Shown here piece by piece: positions 1-8,633 of a stretch of 54,114 nt of DNA. How positions within the stretch are numbered: position 1 is the first letter of the stretch; each line of letters begins with the position of its first letter. Where the stretch lies: the NCBI RefSeq assembly GCF_003943735.1, contig NZ_RJMV01000014.1:1-54114 (forward strand). The letters are read 5' to 3'. The DNA comes from Streptococcus sanguinis (GTDB taxonomy: Bacteria; Bacillota; Bacilli; Lactobacillales; Streptococcaceae). The translations under genes were made by a program, and so were the position numbers. The notes under the pieces were generated by a model, which saw nothing but the letters and a program-made list of their open reading frames with translations, was not told where the DNA came from and ran no database searches.

Positions 1-1
1 G

Positions 2-1618
2 AACTATAATGTTTCCCAATTTAATCGAAATTTATCAAATATTGATATAAAGTTTAATGAATTTATTAATCGAGATGATTCCTATGAGAAGATAATACTT
101 GACTATATTTATCAGAATAATTTATATTTAATTTCAGAGAAAAATTTGCGATTTTTCATACATTGGAACTTGAAAAAAGGATATACTGACTATGAATTCA
201 ATCATCAGAATTTTGAACTTCTTAATACAAATATTGCATTGAAACCTTTATTAGATTATTGTTTGTCTTCGGAAGAAAATTTATTGCAATATGCCAAGGT
301 TTACATTGAATTATCAAATGGTAAAATGGATGACCATCCGTCCTATATTGAACAATTGCTCAACCATGATATCATATTCCAAAATGAGGTTGTTAAAGGT
401 GAAAAGAAGACGATAGCTGAAGCTATAATTAATAGTATTCCAAAGCTTTCTATTTATTATACTGGAGAGAAATTTAATGAATTATCTGGTGAGAATAAGC
501 TGAAATTGATAAATTACCTTGTACTAAAACAAAAAGCAAAGGTTAATTCTGAAGTTGTTTTTAATTACTTTAACATTACCGAAGTTATTAATAAATATTT
601 AATTGACTTCATTAATCAGGACCCTAGTTTTAAATTGAAAAAAAATATATTTTTGGAGCTCAGTAAGGACCTACAAGATGATTTCGTTACTCAAATTGTA
701 TCTGCAAATGATTTGGAATTAGCTATCTATAAATCAATGCTTGCAGGAATAAAACCACATTATGAAGAGTTTGATGAAAAGGGGCTTTCGGATGAAAGAA
801 TGAGTGTTTTGATAGATTTGAAGATTATAGATTTTAACACTACTAATCTTGACTTTATTAGAACAGAGTATCCATCTATGCGAACTTATTTCATTTTTAA
901 AAACATAGAAAAGTATCTTAAGATTGAAGGAGATGTTCATGATGAAATGGAGCTCAATGATTTGTTGCAATACGAAGGACTAGATGATTCCTATAAGCTA
1001 CAAATAATAGATATTCTGGATTATGTAAGTTTGAAAAATCAAAAATTCTCAATTGAACTTATTACTCACATCTTAGATTCTAAATTTGATATAAATGATT
1101 TTAGCTATATAATTAGTCCTGATTATTATGACAATGCTGATGAATCCATCAAAAACAAGATAAGAGAACTAACTAAAGAGAATAGGGATAAACTTATTAA
1201 TCTAGATAATAGTGAAATTAGTATCAACCTATGCGAATGGTTATTAGGCCTAGGCGATATTGAGGATTCAGAACGTAAAAATTTGCTTAAAAATAACTTA
1301 TTATCGAATCCTGAAATGTCAAAATATAAGTTATATTTATTAGGGGATAACTTAGATTTATTTGAGCTATGGGAGATAATGAACTTATTGAGTGATTCTG
1401 ATATGCATGCAGAGTGGATTGAAGCGTTTAATAAATTGAATGAAAATGAAGATGTTGGCCACAATGGGAATCAGTCAGCAACGGTATCTCGTTGTGAATT
1501 CAATATCAAGTTATTAGACTATCTAAAGAAAAGAGATTTGATATCCAAAAAATCTCGTCCTGATTTAAAAGGTATTGTTTTATATGGATTTAGAAGTGGC
1601 CAAATTGAATATCAATAG
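2..1618 (+). CDS. Unrecognised large protein, 5' end outside window
   Basis: The reading frame is open from base 2 to the TAG at 1616-1618, at least 538 codons. The apparent TTG start at 146 is only the first start-like codon, because the same frame runs without a stop to the left edge. The visible part is very rich in Ile, Asn, Lys, Asp, Glu and Leu and looks all-helical (repeated short Leu/Ile helices), with no membrane segment, no signal peptide and no catalytic motif I can name. Such helical tails are typical of the C-terminal halves of very large P-loop NTPases of the YobI or defence type, but that is inference; the NTPase part, if any, lies upstream. Base composition is clearly more AT-rich than the neighbouring protease and dcw genes, suggesting acquired DNA. 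A strong terminator follows. Confidence 0.75.
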   Translation, partial: NYNVSQFNRNLSNIDIKFNEFINRDDSYEKIILDYIYQNNLYLISEKNLRFFIHWNLKKGYTDYEFNHQNFELLNTNIALKPLLDYCLSSEENLLQYAKVYIELSNGKMDDHPSYIEQLLNHDIIFQNEVVKGEKKTIAEAIINSIPKLSIYYTGEKFNELSGENKLKLINYLVLKQKAKVNSEVVFNYFNITEVINKYLIDFINQDPSFKLKKNIFLELSKDLQDDFVTQIVSANDLELAIYKSMLAGIKPHYEEFDEKGLSDERMSVLIDLKIIDFNTTNLDFIRTEYPSMRTYFIFKNIEKYLKIEGDVHDEMELNDLLQYEGLDDSYKLQIIDILDYVSLKNQKFSIELITHILDSKFDINDFSYIISPDYYDNADESIKNKIRELTKENRDKLINLDNSEISINLCEWLLGLGDIEDSERKNLLKNNLLSNPEMSKYKLYLLGDNLDLFELWEIMNLLSDSDMHAEWIEAFNKLNENEDVGHNGNQSATVSRCEFNIKLLDYLKKRDLISKKSRPDLKGIVLYGFRSGQIEYQ

Positions 1619-1690
1619 TCTATTTGAATAGAAACGCTGTAAATTTAATTATGAGTGTCTACATTATTGTGAGTTACTCTACTGTTGTCA

Positions 1691-1737
1691 ACCAATCAAG
1701 CCCTTCTTTCAGAATGGGTCTTGATTGGTTTTTCTTA
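1691..1737 (+). terminator. Rho-independent terminator
   Basis: The arms ACCAATCAAG and CTTGATTGGT, extended by CCC/GGG, form a long stem followed by TTTTTCTT. It ends transcription from the accessory gene before the protease promoter. Confidence 0.85.
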
Positions 1738-1866
1738 TTTCCGGATTTTAAACTGTATTTGTTCTGTATTTCAAATAAATAGAGGCTTGAAACTTTATCA
1801 TATAGCAGCTTTTGGTTAGAACATTCGCCATTATTACGTTTTGGTTAAATTTGTTAGGAGTGTATG

Positions 1867-1881
1867 AATTGTCAGAAAATT
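1867..1881 (+). promoter_or_regulatory. CodY-box-like operator
   Basis: AATTGTCAGAAAATT matches the published CodY consensus AATTTTCWGAAAATT at 14 of 15 positions. It lies 5 bases upstream of a TATAAT at 1887-1892 and 42 bases before the protease ATG, so it covers the -35/spacer region of that promoter. Repression of the protease by CodY when branched-chain amino acids are plentiful is the natural inference. Confidence 0.6.
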
Positions 1882-1886
1882 TTTAT

Positions 1887-1892
1887 TATAAT
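1887..1892 (+). promoter_or_regulatory. -10 box of protease promoter
   Basis: TATAAT at 1887-1892 predicts a transcript starting near 1899 with a short leader carrying the AAGGAG ribosome site (1912-1917). No good -35 hexamer is seen; its position overlaps the CodY-like site. Confidence 0.5.
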
Positions 1893-1923
1893 ATGGTTTA
1901 TAAATAAAGATAAGGAGACTTCT

Positions 1924-4900
1924 ATGCAAAGACAACGTTTTTCACTCCGTAAATACAAGTTCGGTCTGGCTTCTGTTCTGCTGGGAACTGCTCTGGTTTT
2001 TGGTGCTGGACAGGCTCAGGCGGATGAGCAGGCGACAGTTAATTCATCAGGACAAAGTCAGCCGTCTACCGCTGTGGTATCAGCGACTGAGTCCGCTTCT
2101 CAAGCAGCTACACCTGAGAGTCAGCCGGCAAGTTCAGCTGCTGTGGAGAAAGCAGCACCAGCTTCTTCTGAATCGGTAGCTTCAAGTACAGAGCAGGCGA
2201 GCCAGCCTTCTACGGCAGAGGATAAGGAAGCAGCTGCAGCTCCTGTAGAGAAAGGAGCGACTTCTTCATCAGAACAGGCTTCTTCAAGTGCTGAGAAGGT
2301 AACTCAGCCAACTGCCACAGAGACCAAGCTGACAGCTCCAGCTAGTCCGACTGTAGAGTCTCCAGCAGCCGTAAACTCAGACAAGTCTGCATCTAAACCT
2401 GATGCAGTAGCAGAGTCACCAACTTCTCGGGATGCTAAACCAAGCAGCATCAGTACCAATGAGATTATCAAGGTTCCTCAGACCTGGTCACAGGGTTATA
2501 AAGGTCAAGGCCGTGTGGTAGCCATTATCGACTCAGGTCTGGATGTCCACCATGAGGTTCTGAAGATCTCTGACCCGTCAAAGGCCAAGTATCAGACAGA
2601 GGCAGCTCTGGAAGAGGCTAAGAAAAAGGCCGGTATTGACTACGGGAAGTGGTACAACAGCAAGGTTGTCTATGCCTATAACTATATCGATGGTGATGAC
2701 AATATCAAGGAAAAGAACAGTTACTCACATGGTATGCACGTAACAGGGATTACAGCGGGAAATCCCAACAAGAAAGCTCCTAATGATGAGTATGTCTATG
2801 GTGTTGCGCCAGAAGCACAAGTTATGTTTATGCGGGTCTTCTCAGACCGTCAACGTACAACAAGCGACGCTATCTATATTAAGGCCATTGATGATGCAGT
2901 AGCTTTGGGAGCTGATACCATCAATATGAGTCTGGGCTCAGCAACAGGTTCAACGGTTGATGTCAGCCCTAGTCTGCAAGCGGCTATTGAGCGCGCTCGG
3001 GCCAAGGGGGTGAGCGTGATCATTGCGGCGGGTAATGACAACACCTTCGGAAGTGAATACTCTAAACCGCTGGTTGAAAATCCAGACTATGGTCTAGTTG
3101 GCAGTCCTTCAACAGTAGAAAGCTCTATCTCAGTCGCCTCTGTCAATAACACTGTTCTGACAGAGGAAGTCATGGAAGTGCGTGGTCTGGAAAAGAATGA
3201 TAAGCTTTTGAACGGTCATTTCAGCTACTCCATGGGTGAGACAAATGCAACCTTTGAAAAGGGCAAGGAATATGAGTATGTCCATGTTGGTCTTGGCCGT
3301 GAAGAGGACTTTGCTGGTAAGGATCTGACAGGTAAGCTGGCTCTTATCCAGCGTGGTTCCTTTACCTTTGCTGAAAAAGTTAGAAATGCCATTAGCCATG
3401 GTGCTGTTGGTGCTCTGATCTACAATAATGTCGACGGAGCTAACCTAACGATGAGCCTAGACAGTGAATCTAAAAAGGTTCCGTCAGCCTTTATCAGTAA
3501 GAAATATGGAGAGGCTTTAGCAGCTGGTAACTACAAGGTGGCCTTTAATGGACTTAAGGTCAATCGGCCGCATCCAGGAGCAGGTAGTCTGTCTGACTTC
3601 TCTAGCTGGGGTGTGACGACAGATGGCTTGCTCAAGCCAGATGTGACAGCACCAGGTGGCGATATTTACTCTTCACTTAACGACAATACCTATGGCAATA
3701 TGCAGGGAACCAGTATGGCTACCCCTCATGTGGCTGGTGTAGCGGCTCTGGTCAAGGAATATCTCCTTCAGCACTATCCAGACCTGACACCTGCCCAGAA
3801 TGCCGATTTGGTCAAAGCGCTCATCATGTCCACAGCCAAGCTGCACGTCAATAAGGAAACAGGTGTCCATACCTCTCCGCGTCAGCAGGGAGCTGGTATC
3901 GTAGATACGGCAGCGGCTATTTCTACGGGCCTCTATGTGACAGGGGATAACCAATATCCTAGCGTTTCCTTGGGTAATGTCCAAGACAGCTTCACCTTTG
4001 ATGTTACGGTTCATAATATCACGGATAAGGATCGGACACTGAAGATGATTGTCAATACCAACACGGATGCGGTCAAGGATGGCTACTTTACCCTGACACC
4101 TCGCAAACTAACCGAAACGGTCTGGCCAGAAGTTACCGTCAAGGCTCATAGCAGCCAGAAAGTGACGGTCAAGGTAAATACTGCTAAGTTTGCGGAAGAG
4201 TTGATCAAGCAGATGCCGAACGGCTATTTCTTAGAAGGCTTTGTCCGCTTTGTGGATCCAGCGGATGACGGCGATGTGGTGAGCCTGCCATTTATGGGCT
4301 TCCGTGGGCAATTCCAAGATCTGCCAGCTGTAGAAAGACCAATCTATGATCTGGTCCAAGAAGGCAAGTCAGGCTTCTATTACCCAGTTCCAGAGGACAA
4401 GAGTATCCTGTCTGATGACAATGTCTCTTCCCTTGTGACAGAGTCAAATGATACACTCTACTCTACCGGTCGAACAGCTGCTCGCAGCTCAATTGTACTG
4501 GGAACTGCAGAAAATGCTGATGGTAAGCATGTGCTGCAGCTGGGAGCAGATGGTAAGATTCGTCTGGCCTTCTCACCTAATGGAGATGGCAATCAAGACA
4601 GTATCCAGTATCGGACAGTTTTTTATCGCAATATCAATAATCTGACAGCTAGTGTCTATACGGCAGATGATAAGGACTATCGCTTCCCAATCTGGCAGAG
4701 CAGCACGATTAGAGAAGGTCGCAAGAACTATTATAGTGGTCAGTCAGACAATCCTAAGTCCTACCTACTAGAAGATACATACTGGGACGGTCGTGATAGC
4801 AAGGGTGAGAAGCTGGAAGATGGCCTCTATACCTATGTGGTTCGCTATACGCCAGATGTGCCAGGTGCTAAAGAGCAGCAGATTAGCTTTAACCTGAAGA

Positions 4901-6444
4901 TTGATAATCAGAAGCCTTTGATTAGCTCAGGCTATATCAGTACCAAGGATGGTGCGGAAACCTTTACGGCTCGTAAGCCAAAAGATGTTGGCAACGGCGG
5001 TATTTTGAGAGAACAGGTCTTCTATCTGCAAGCAGATGAAAAAGGGAAAGAGACCTATAAAGACGTGGATGATTTTGGCATTGAGCGTGATTACGAGCGT
5101 CGAGTTTACATCTCAGCCAATGCGGATGGCAGCTACACCTTGCCAAAAGGAGTGGACAAGTCTAAGATCTTCTATGTGGTAGAGGACTATGCGGGTAACC
5201 GTGATGCCATAGCTTTGTCAGAGCTAGTCAGTGCTGAAAATGATGGTCGTATCCGTGTCGCTCTGGTGGATGCCAATACGCGTCAAGATGTGCATTCGAC
5301 CTTTGTCTATCGAATCAAGGATAGCAAGGGCAAGTATGTCGAACTGGACAAAGGCAAGCAAATCAATGCCCTGCCGTTTGGACGCTACACAGCTGAGATC
5401 TTTACTTATGATAAGGATGAGCTTCGTTTCTACAGCGCTCTGACTCAGGAGTTTGAGCTGACAGCCCAAGATAGCTTTAAGACGATTGAGTTTCTAGTCA
5501 AGAAGCTGGTCTTTGCACCGGTCAGCGTTGCCTTTGATCAAGCTGTTCCGAAGAATACTCAAGTGGTTCTCAAGAATAACAATGGCGATGCCTATACGCT
5601 TCCAGCAGAACTGTTTGGCAAGCATGCCTTCGGAAGATCCGTAGCAGCTGGATTCTACTCTGTCTTTGTCAACCTGCCGACTGGCTACGAGCTCTGGGAA
5701 AGTGAGCCGACTGTTGAGGTCAAAGAGGGCAAGAATAACCTGCTGAAGCTGGGAGTTATCGTCAAGTCAGGCTTGCTGGCAGCTGTCAATCAGCAGTCTA
5801 GTCTAGTCGGCACTGCTCAGTATTACAATGCTTCTGCAGCGAAGCGCACAGCCTTCGACCAAGCATATCAAGCAGCTAAGGAAGCTTTGACAAGCAAACT
5901 GACCCAAGCGCAAGTTGATGCCGTAAGAGCAAAACTAGAAACAGCTTTGGCTGATCTAGACGGCAAGGACTCTGATATTGCTGCGGTTAAGGCGGCTGTG
6001 GAAGCTTATGCAGCAACCACTAAGACAGGTGCTTATGCCAATGCTAAGGATAGGACTCGCCGCGCTTATGACAAGGCCTTCCAAGCAGTGGCTCTGCTCT
6101 TGGTGCAGGACAAGGTGACCCAGGAGCAAATCGATACAGCTCTAGCTCAGCTGACTACAGCAGAGAAGAAGCTGGATGGCAAGGCGACTAACTTTACCAA
6201 TCTCAAGAAGATAGTCGATGATGAGGTGCATTACCAAGCCATCAGCAATAAGTTTATCTATGCGACTGACGCATTGAAGTCGGCTTATCTAGAAGCTTAT
6301 GCACAGGCTAAGGCAGTCTTGGCGGATTCAGGTGCCAGCCAGGAAGATGTCAAAGCAGCTATTGCCAACCTCAGAGAGGCAAAAAGAAAACTCGATGGCA
6401 GAAAGCCAAGAGTCGTAAGACCAAAAAAACCTAAACAAGTCTAA
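1924..6444 (+). CDS. Secreted subtilisin-family (S8) serine protease, C5a-peptidase/PrtS-like
   Basis: ATG at 1924 is preferred over the in-frame ATG at 1864: it follows AAGGAG at the right distance and begins a YSIRK-type signal peptide (FSLRKYKFG...) ending near the AQA-D site, giving 1506 aa. Residues about 36-170 are a Ser/Ala/Pro/Glu-rich linker. The catalytic residues are Asp203 (IIDSG), His269 (SHGMHVTG), oxyanion Asn371 (AAGND) and Ser597 (GTSMATPHVAG), with a protease-associated domain between Asn and Ser. Fn3-like domains follow, as in streptococcal cell-envelope proteinases. Three roughly 65-residue helical FIVAR-like repeats (about 1297-1492, each ending in a LDGK/R-type motif) close the protein. 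Unlike classic relatives it has no LPXTG sorting signal; it ends in a basic tail (RPKKPKQV). Likely roles are extracellular peptide supply and cleavage of host proteins. Confidence 0.9.
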   Translation: MQRQRFSLRKYKFGLASVLLGTALVFGAGQAQADEQATVNSSGQSQPSTAVVSATESASQAATPESQPASSAAVEKAAPASSESVASSTEQASQPSTAEDKEAAAAPVEKGATSSSEQASSSAEKVTQPTATETKLTAPASPTVESPAAVNSDKSASKPDAVAESPTSRDAKPSSISTNEIIKVPQTWSQGYKGQGRVVAIIDSGLDVHHEVLKISDPSKAKYQTEAALEEAKKKAGIDYGKWYNSKVVYAYNYIDGDDNIKEKNSYSHGMHVTGITAGNPNKKAPNDEYVYGVAPEAQVMFMRVFSDRQRTTSDAIYIKAIDDAVALGADTINMSLGSATGSTVDVSPSLQAAIERARAKGVSVIIAAGNDNTFGSEYSKPLVENPDYGLVGSPSTVESSISVASVNNTVLTEEVMEVRGLEKNDKLLNGHFSYSMGETNATFEKGKEYEYVHVGLGREEDFAGKDLTGKLALIQRGSFTFAEKVRNAISHGAVGALIYNNVDGANLTMSLDSESKKVPSAFISKKYGEALAAGNYKVAFNGLKVNRPHPGAGSLSDFSSWGVTTDGLLKPDVTAPGGDIYSSLNDNTYGNMQGTSMATPHVAGVAALVKEYLLQHYPDLTPAQNADLVKALIMSTAKLHVNKETGVHTSPRQQGAGIVDTAAAISTGLYVTGDNQYPSVSLGNVQDSFTFDVTVHNITDKDRTLKMIVNTNTDAVKDGYFTLTPRKLTETVWPEVTVKAHSSQKVTVKVNTAKFAEELIKQMPNGYFLEGFVRFVDPADDGDVVSLPFMGFRGQFQDLPAVERPIYDLVQEGKSGFYYPVPEDKSILSDDNVSSLVTESNDTLYSTGRTAARSSIVLGTAENADGKHVLQLGADGKIRLAFSPNGDGNQDSIQYRTVFYRNINNLTASVYTADDKDYRFPIWQSSTIREGRKNYYSGQSDNPKSYLLEDTYWDGRDSKGEKLEDGLYTYVVRYTPDVPGAKEQQISFNLKIDNQKPLISSGYISTKDGAETFTARKPKDVGNGGILREQVFYLQADEKGKETYKDVDDFGIERDYERRVYISANADGSYTLPKGVDKSKIFYVVEDYAGNRDAIALSELVSAENDGRIRVALVDANTRQDVHSTFVYRIKDSKGKYVELDKGKQINALPFGRYTAEIFTYDKDELRFYSALTQEFELTAQDSFKTIEFLVKKLVFAPVSVAFDQAVPKNTQVVLKNNNGDAYTLPAELFGKHAFGRSVAAGFYSVFVNLPTGYELWESEPTVEVKEGKNNLLKLGVIVKSGLLAAVNQQSSLVGTAQYYNASAAKRTAFDQAYQAAKEALTSKLTQAQVDAVRAKLETALADLDGKDSDIAAVKAAVEAYAATTKTGAYANAKDRTRRAYDKAFQAVALLLVQDKVTQEQIDTALAQLTTAEKKLDGKATNFTNLKKIVDDEVHYQAISNKFIYATDALKSAYLEAYAQAKAVLADSGASQEDVKAAIANLREAKRKLDGRKPRVVRPKKPKQV

Positions 6445-6463
6445 TTGGTTTTCAAGTCAGTTA

Positions 6464-6497
6464 AAATCCCTTAAGTTGAAACTTGAGGGATTTTTCG
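6464..6497 (+). terminator. Rho-independent terminator
   Basis: ATCCCTTAAGT and ACTTGAGGGAT pair around a short loop and are followed by TTTTT, 20 bases after the protease stop codon. Confidence 0.85.
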
Positions 6498-6554
6498 ATA
6501 AGTATTTTACATTGGTCCTATTTTCTGCTATAATCTTTTTTAGAAAGAATTCTC

Positions 6555-6720
6555 ATTGTCTACTTTTTAGCGAGTTCGGGATAGTGTGAGCCGGATAAGG
6601 AAGCAGTGCAGATGGCGCTTTCGGATATAATTTCAAAAGTAATGAAGTAATAAATTAGGGTGGAACCGCGTCTTGACGCCCCTAGGTGAATAACCTAGGA
6701 GTGTCGGATGTGGTTCTTTT
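6555..6720 (+). promoter_or_regulatory. Glycine T-box leader (tRNA-Gly-sensing antiterminator)
   Basis: The hallmark T-box AGGGTGGAACCGCG lies at 6657-6670. It is followed by a terminator stem in which AACCGC (6664-6669) pairs with GTGGTT (6710-6715), with an inner CCTAGGT/ACCTAGG hairpin and then TTCTTTT. Upstream is a compact stem I with the usual GAG and AGTGTGA-like elements; GGC at 6614-6616 is the probable specifier codon (inferred from position). The compact layout fits glyQS-type T-boxes. Uncharged tRNA-Gly should favour read-through into the peptidase and glyQS. Confidence 0.88.
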
Positions 6721-6756
6721 GCGTACTGAGTCTATTGTTCGAAAGAAAGGAGATTC

Positions 6757-7518
6757 GTGGAGAACCTTTATCTTGTAAAAGACGAGAACCAATTAGCAGC
6801 TTTTCGAGATTTCGTCGCAAAGAATGCCGCAAAGTTGCAGGGTTATCTAGCTTTTTTAAAAGACGAGTTTGCGGTTTATGACTTGCCGCAAGCCATCATT
6901 TGGTCCGATTTTGATTCTGCTACGCAAATCATTCGGGAAATTCCTGTACCAGCCTATACAAATGATAGGCGGATGGTTATGACTCCCGAGTTGCCGGTTT
7001 GGAAAGATTTATATCTTCTTCAGCTGGAGAATTACGAGTCCTCTCACCAAACTCAAGCAATAGCAAACCACTATCAGTCTTTGTCTGAAAAATCCCTCTT
7101 GCAGATTGTGGGTCATGAGTTGGCTCATTGGTCGGAGCATTTTTTAGATGACTTTGATGGATACGGTGCCTATATCTGGTTTGAAGAAGGGATGGTTGAG
7201 TATATTAGCCGCAAGTATTTCTTTACAGATGAGGAATTTCAAACGGAAAAGGCTTATAATCAGTCTCTCGTTGAGCATTTTCAGAAAAAGCACGGTTGGC
7301 ATTCATTAAATGATTTCGGCACTTCGACTTATCAAGGGAATTATGCTAGTATTTTTTACGAATACTGGCGCAGTTTTTTGACAGTTGACAAGTTAGTAGA
7401 AAATCTAGGCAGTGTGCAAGCGGTCTTTAATTCTTATCATCGTTGGGCAAATACAGATAAAACACTTACCTTGTTGGATTGGTTCATAGAACAGAAAATA
7501 ATAGACAAAGAGATATAA
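6757..7518 (+). CDS. Putative gluzincin zinc metallopeptidase in the glycine T-box operon
   Basis: This 253-aa cytoplasmic protein has a GTG start 5 bases after AAAGGAG. It carries HELAH at residues 120-124 and, exactly 18 residues after the second His, Glu143 in WFEEGMVEY. HExxH-x18-E is the zinc-ligand spacing of M1-type gluzincins, so it is probably an active zinc peptidase, although it is much shorter than M1 aminopeptidases. No signal peptide or membrane helix is seen. It is the first gene after the Gly T-box and sits 195 bases before glyQ, so it is probably induced by glycine starvation together with glycyl-tRNA synthetase. The substrate is unknown; release of glycine from peptides would fit the regulation but is speculation. 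Confidence 0.75.
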   Translation: MENLYLVKDENQLAAFRDFVAKNAAKLQGYLAFLKDEFAVYDLPQAIIWSDFDSATQIIREIPVPAYTNDRRMVMTPELPVWKDLYLLQLENYESSHQTQAIANHYQSLSEKSLLQIVGHELAHWSEHFLDDFDGYGAYIWFEEGMVEYISRKYFFTDEEFQTEKAYNQSLVEHFQKKHGWHSLNDFGTSTYQGNYASIFYEYWRSFLTVDKLVENLGSVQAVFNSYHRWANTDKTLTLLDWFIEQKIIDKEI

Positions 7519-7557
7519 ACAAAAGGAGTAACAAATGTCCAAGAAACTTACTTTTCA
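7518..7557 (+). repeat. Upstream diverged copy of the glyQ ribosome site and start
   Basis: This 40-base stretch matches 7697-7736 at 33 of 40 positions. It includes AAAGGAGTAAC, an ATG (7535) and codons for MSKKLTF. The frame continues for only 21 codons and stops at 7598-7600. Several of the differences are synonymous within the shared codons. It looks like the start of a second glyQ allele left in front of the real gene, or a duplication caused by insertion of the intervening segment. Confidence 0.8.
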
Positions 7558-7559
7558 CC

Positions 7560-7675
7560 TCGCCAAAGTCAATTGTGAACCTAAAGGTTCGATTGACTAA
7601 CGACAACCGCTATGGGGCGGTTTGTCTAGGCGATGTACTAGCTTTTCAAAAGGGAAATAATCGTTCCCTTTTGAA
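7560..7675 (+). other. Structured non-coding segment between the two glyQ starts
   Basis: Three hairpins occur in a row. P2 is 7568-7597 (GTCAAT..GAACC-TAAA-GGTTC.ATTGAC). P3 is 7602-7626 (GACAACCGC/GCGGTTTGTC). A 12-bp perfect stem is at 7645-7656/7664-7675 (TTCAAAAGGGAA/TTCCCTTTTGAA). TCGCC (7560-7564) can pair with GGCGA (7629-7633), enclosing P2 and P3 as a three-way junction. No long T-run follows the last stem, so it is not a classical terminator. It may be a small mobile element, a regulatory RNA domain or the remnant of one; I do not recognise a known family. Confidence 0.55.
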
Positions 7676-7713
7676 CGCTTCGCAAGAATCTCAAGAAACT
7701 AAAGGAGTAACTA

Positions 7714-8631
7714 ATGTCTAAGAAATTAACATTTCAAGAAATAATTTTGACTTTACAGCAGTTCTGGAATGACCAGGGGTGTATGCTTATGCAGGCTTAT
7801 GATAATGAGAAGGGGGCGGGAACGATGAGTCCCTATACCTTCCTGCGGGCTATTGGGCCAGAGCCTTGGAATGCGGCTTATGTCGAGCCTTCTCGCCGGC
7901 CGGCAGATGGTCGTTATGGGGAAAACCCGAACCGTCTTTATCAGCATCACCAATTTCAAGTGGTTATGAAGCCGTCTCCAAGCAATATCCAAGAACTTTA
8001 TTTGCAGTCTTTGGAACTCTTGGGTATCAATTCGCTGGAGCACGACATCCGCTTTGTCGAGGATAACTGGGAAAATCCGTCAACTGGCTCGGCTGGTCTG
8101 GGCTGGGAAGTTTGGCTGGATGGTATGGAAATCACTCAGTTCACTTACTTCCAGCAGGTCGGAGGTCTGCCAACTCAGCCGGTGACTGCTGAGGTGACTT
8201 ATGGTCTGGAGCGTCTGGCTTCTTATATCCAAGAAGTGGACTCAGTCTATGACATTGAGTGGGCTGATGGCGTTAAGTATGGCGAAATTTTCACGCATCC
8301 TGAGTATGAGCATTCTAAATACAGCTTTGAAGTCAGTGACCAAGACTTGCTCTTGGGGAATTTTGAGAAGTTTGAAGCGGAAGCCAAGCGCTGTCTGGAC
8401 GAGCATCTGGTGCACCCGGCCTATGATTACGTTCTCAAATGCTCGCATACCTTTAATCTCTTGGATGCGCGTGGAGCCGTATCTGTGACAGAGCGGGCTG
8501 GTTATATTGCTCGTATTCGTAATCTGGCGCGTGTTGTGGCCAAGACCTTTGTAGCTGAGCGCAAGCGTCTGGGCTACCCGCTTTTGGATGCAGAGACTCG
8601 CGAGAAACTCTTGGCAGAGGAGGGAGAATAA
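7714..8631 (+). CDS. glyQ: Glycine--tRNA ligase alpha subunit
   Basis: GlyQ is the 305-aa catalytic subunit of the heterotetrameric (alpha2-beta2) class II glycyl-tRNA synthetase, which charges tRNA-Gly in the cytoplasm. The sequence is typical throughout: [12 protein letters not shown] near the start, the [19 protein letters not shown] region, the YVEPSRRP motif and YQHHQFQVV. The start follows AAAGGAG by 7 bases and gives the normal N terminus. glyS follows after 2 bases, so the two are translationally linked. Expression should be governed by the T-box at 6555-6720. Unusually, an imperfect copy of its ribosome site and first codons lies 179 bases upstream. Confidence 0.97.
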   Translation: MSKKLTFQEIILTLQQFWNDQGCMLMQAYDNEKGAGTMSPYTFLRAIGPEPWNAAYVEPSRRPADGRYGENPNRLYQHHQFQVVMKPSPSNIQELYLQSLELLGINSLEHDIRFVEDNWENPSTGSAGLGWEVWLDGMEITQFTYFQQVGGLPTQPVTAEVTYGLERLASYIQEVDSVYDIEWADGVKYGEIFTHPEYEHSKYSFEVSDQDLLLGNFEKFEAEAKRCLDEHLVHPAYDYVLKCSHTFNLLDARGAVSVTERAGYIARIRNLARVVAKTFVAERKRLGYPLLDAETREKLLAEEGE

Positions 8632-8633
8632 TC

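Noticed and set aside
146..1618. TTG at 146 as the true start of the first gene
   Set aside because: The same frame is open back to base 2 and no ribosome site precedes 146; the gene is cut by the window edge.
7577..7597. tRNA-like T-arm (GGTTCGATT) in the glyQ insert
   Set aside because: No acceptor stem, D-arm, anticodon arm of proper size or CCA end can be built around it; it is one side of an ordinary hairpin.
7479..7721. An 80-codon frame spanning the peptidase end and the glyQ start
   Set aside because: It crosses the end of the peptidase gene and the structured insert in an unrelated frame, and it has no ribosome site or recognisable protein character.
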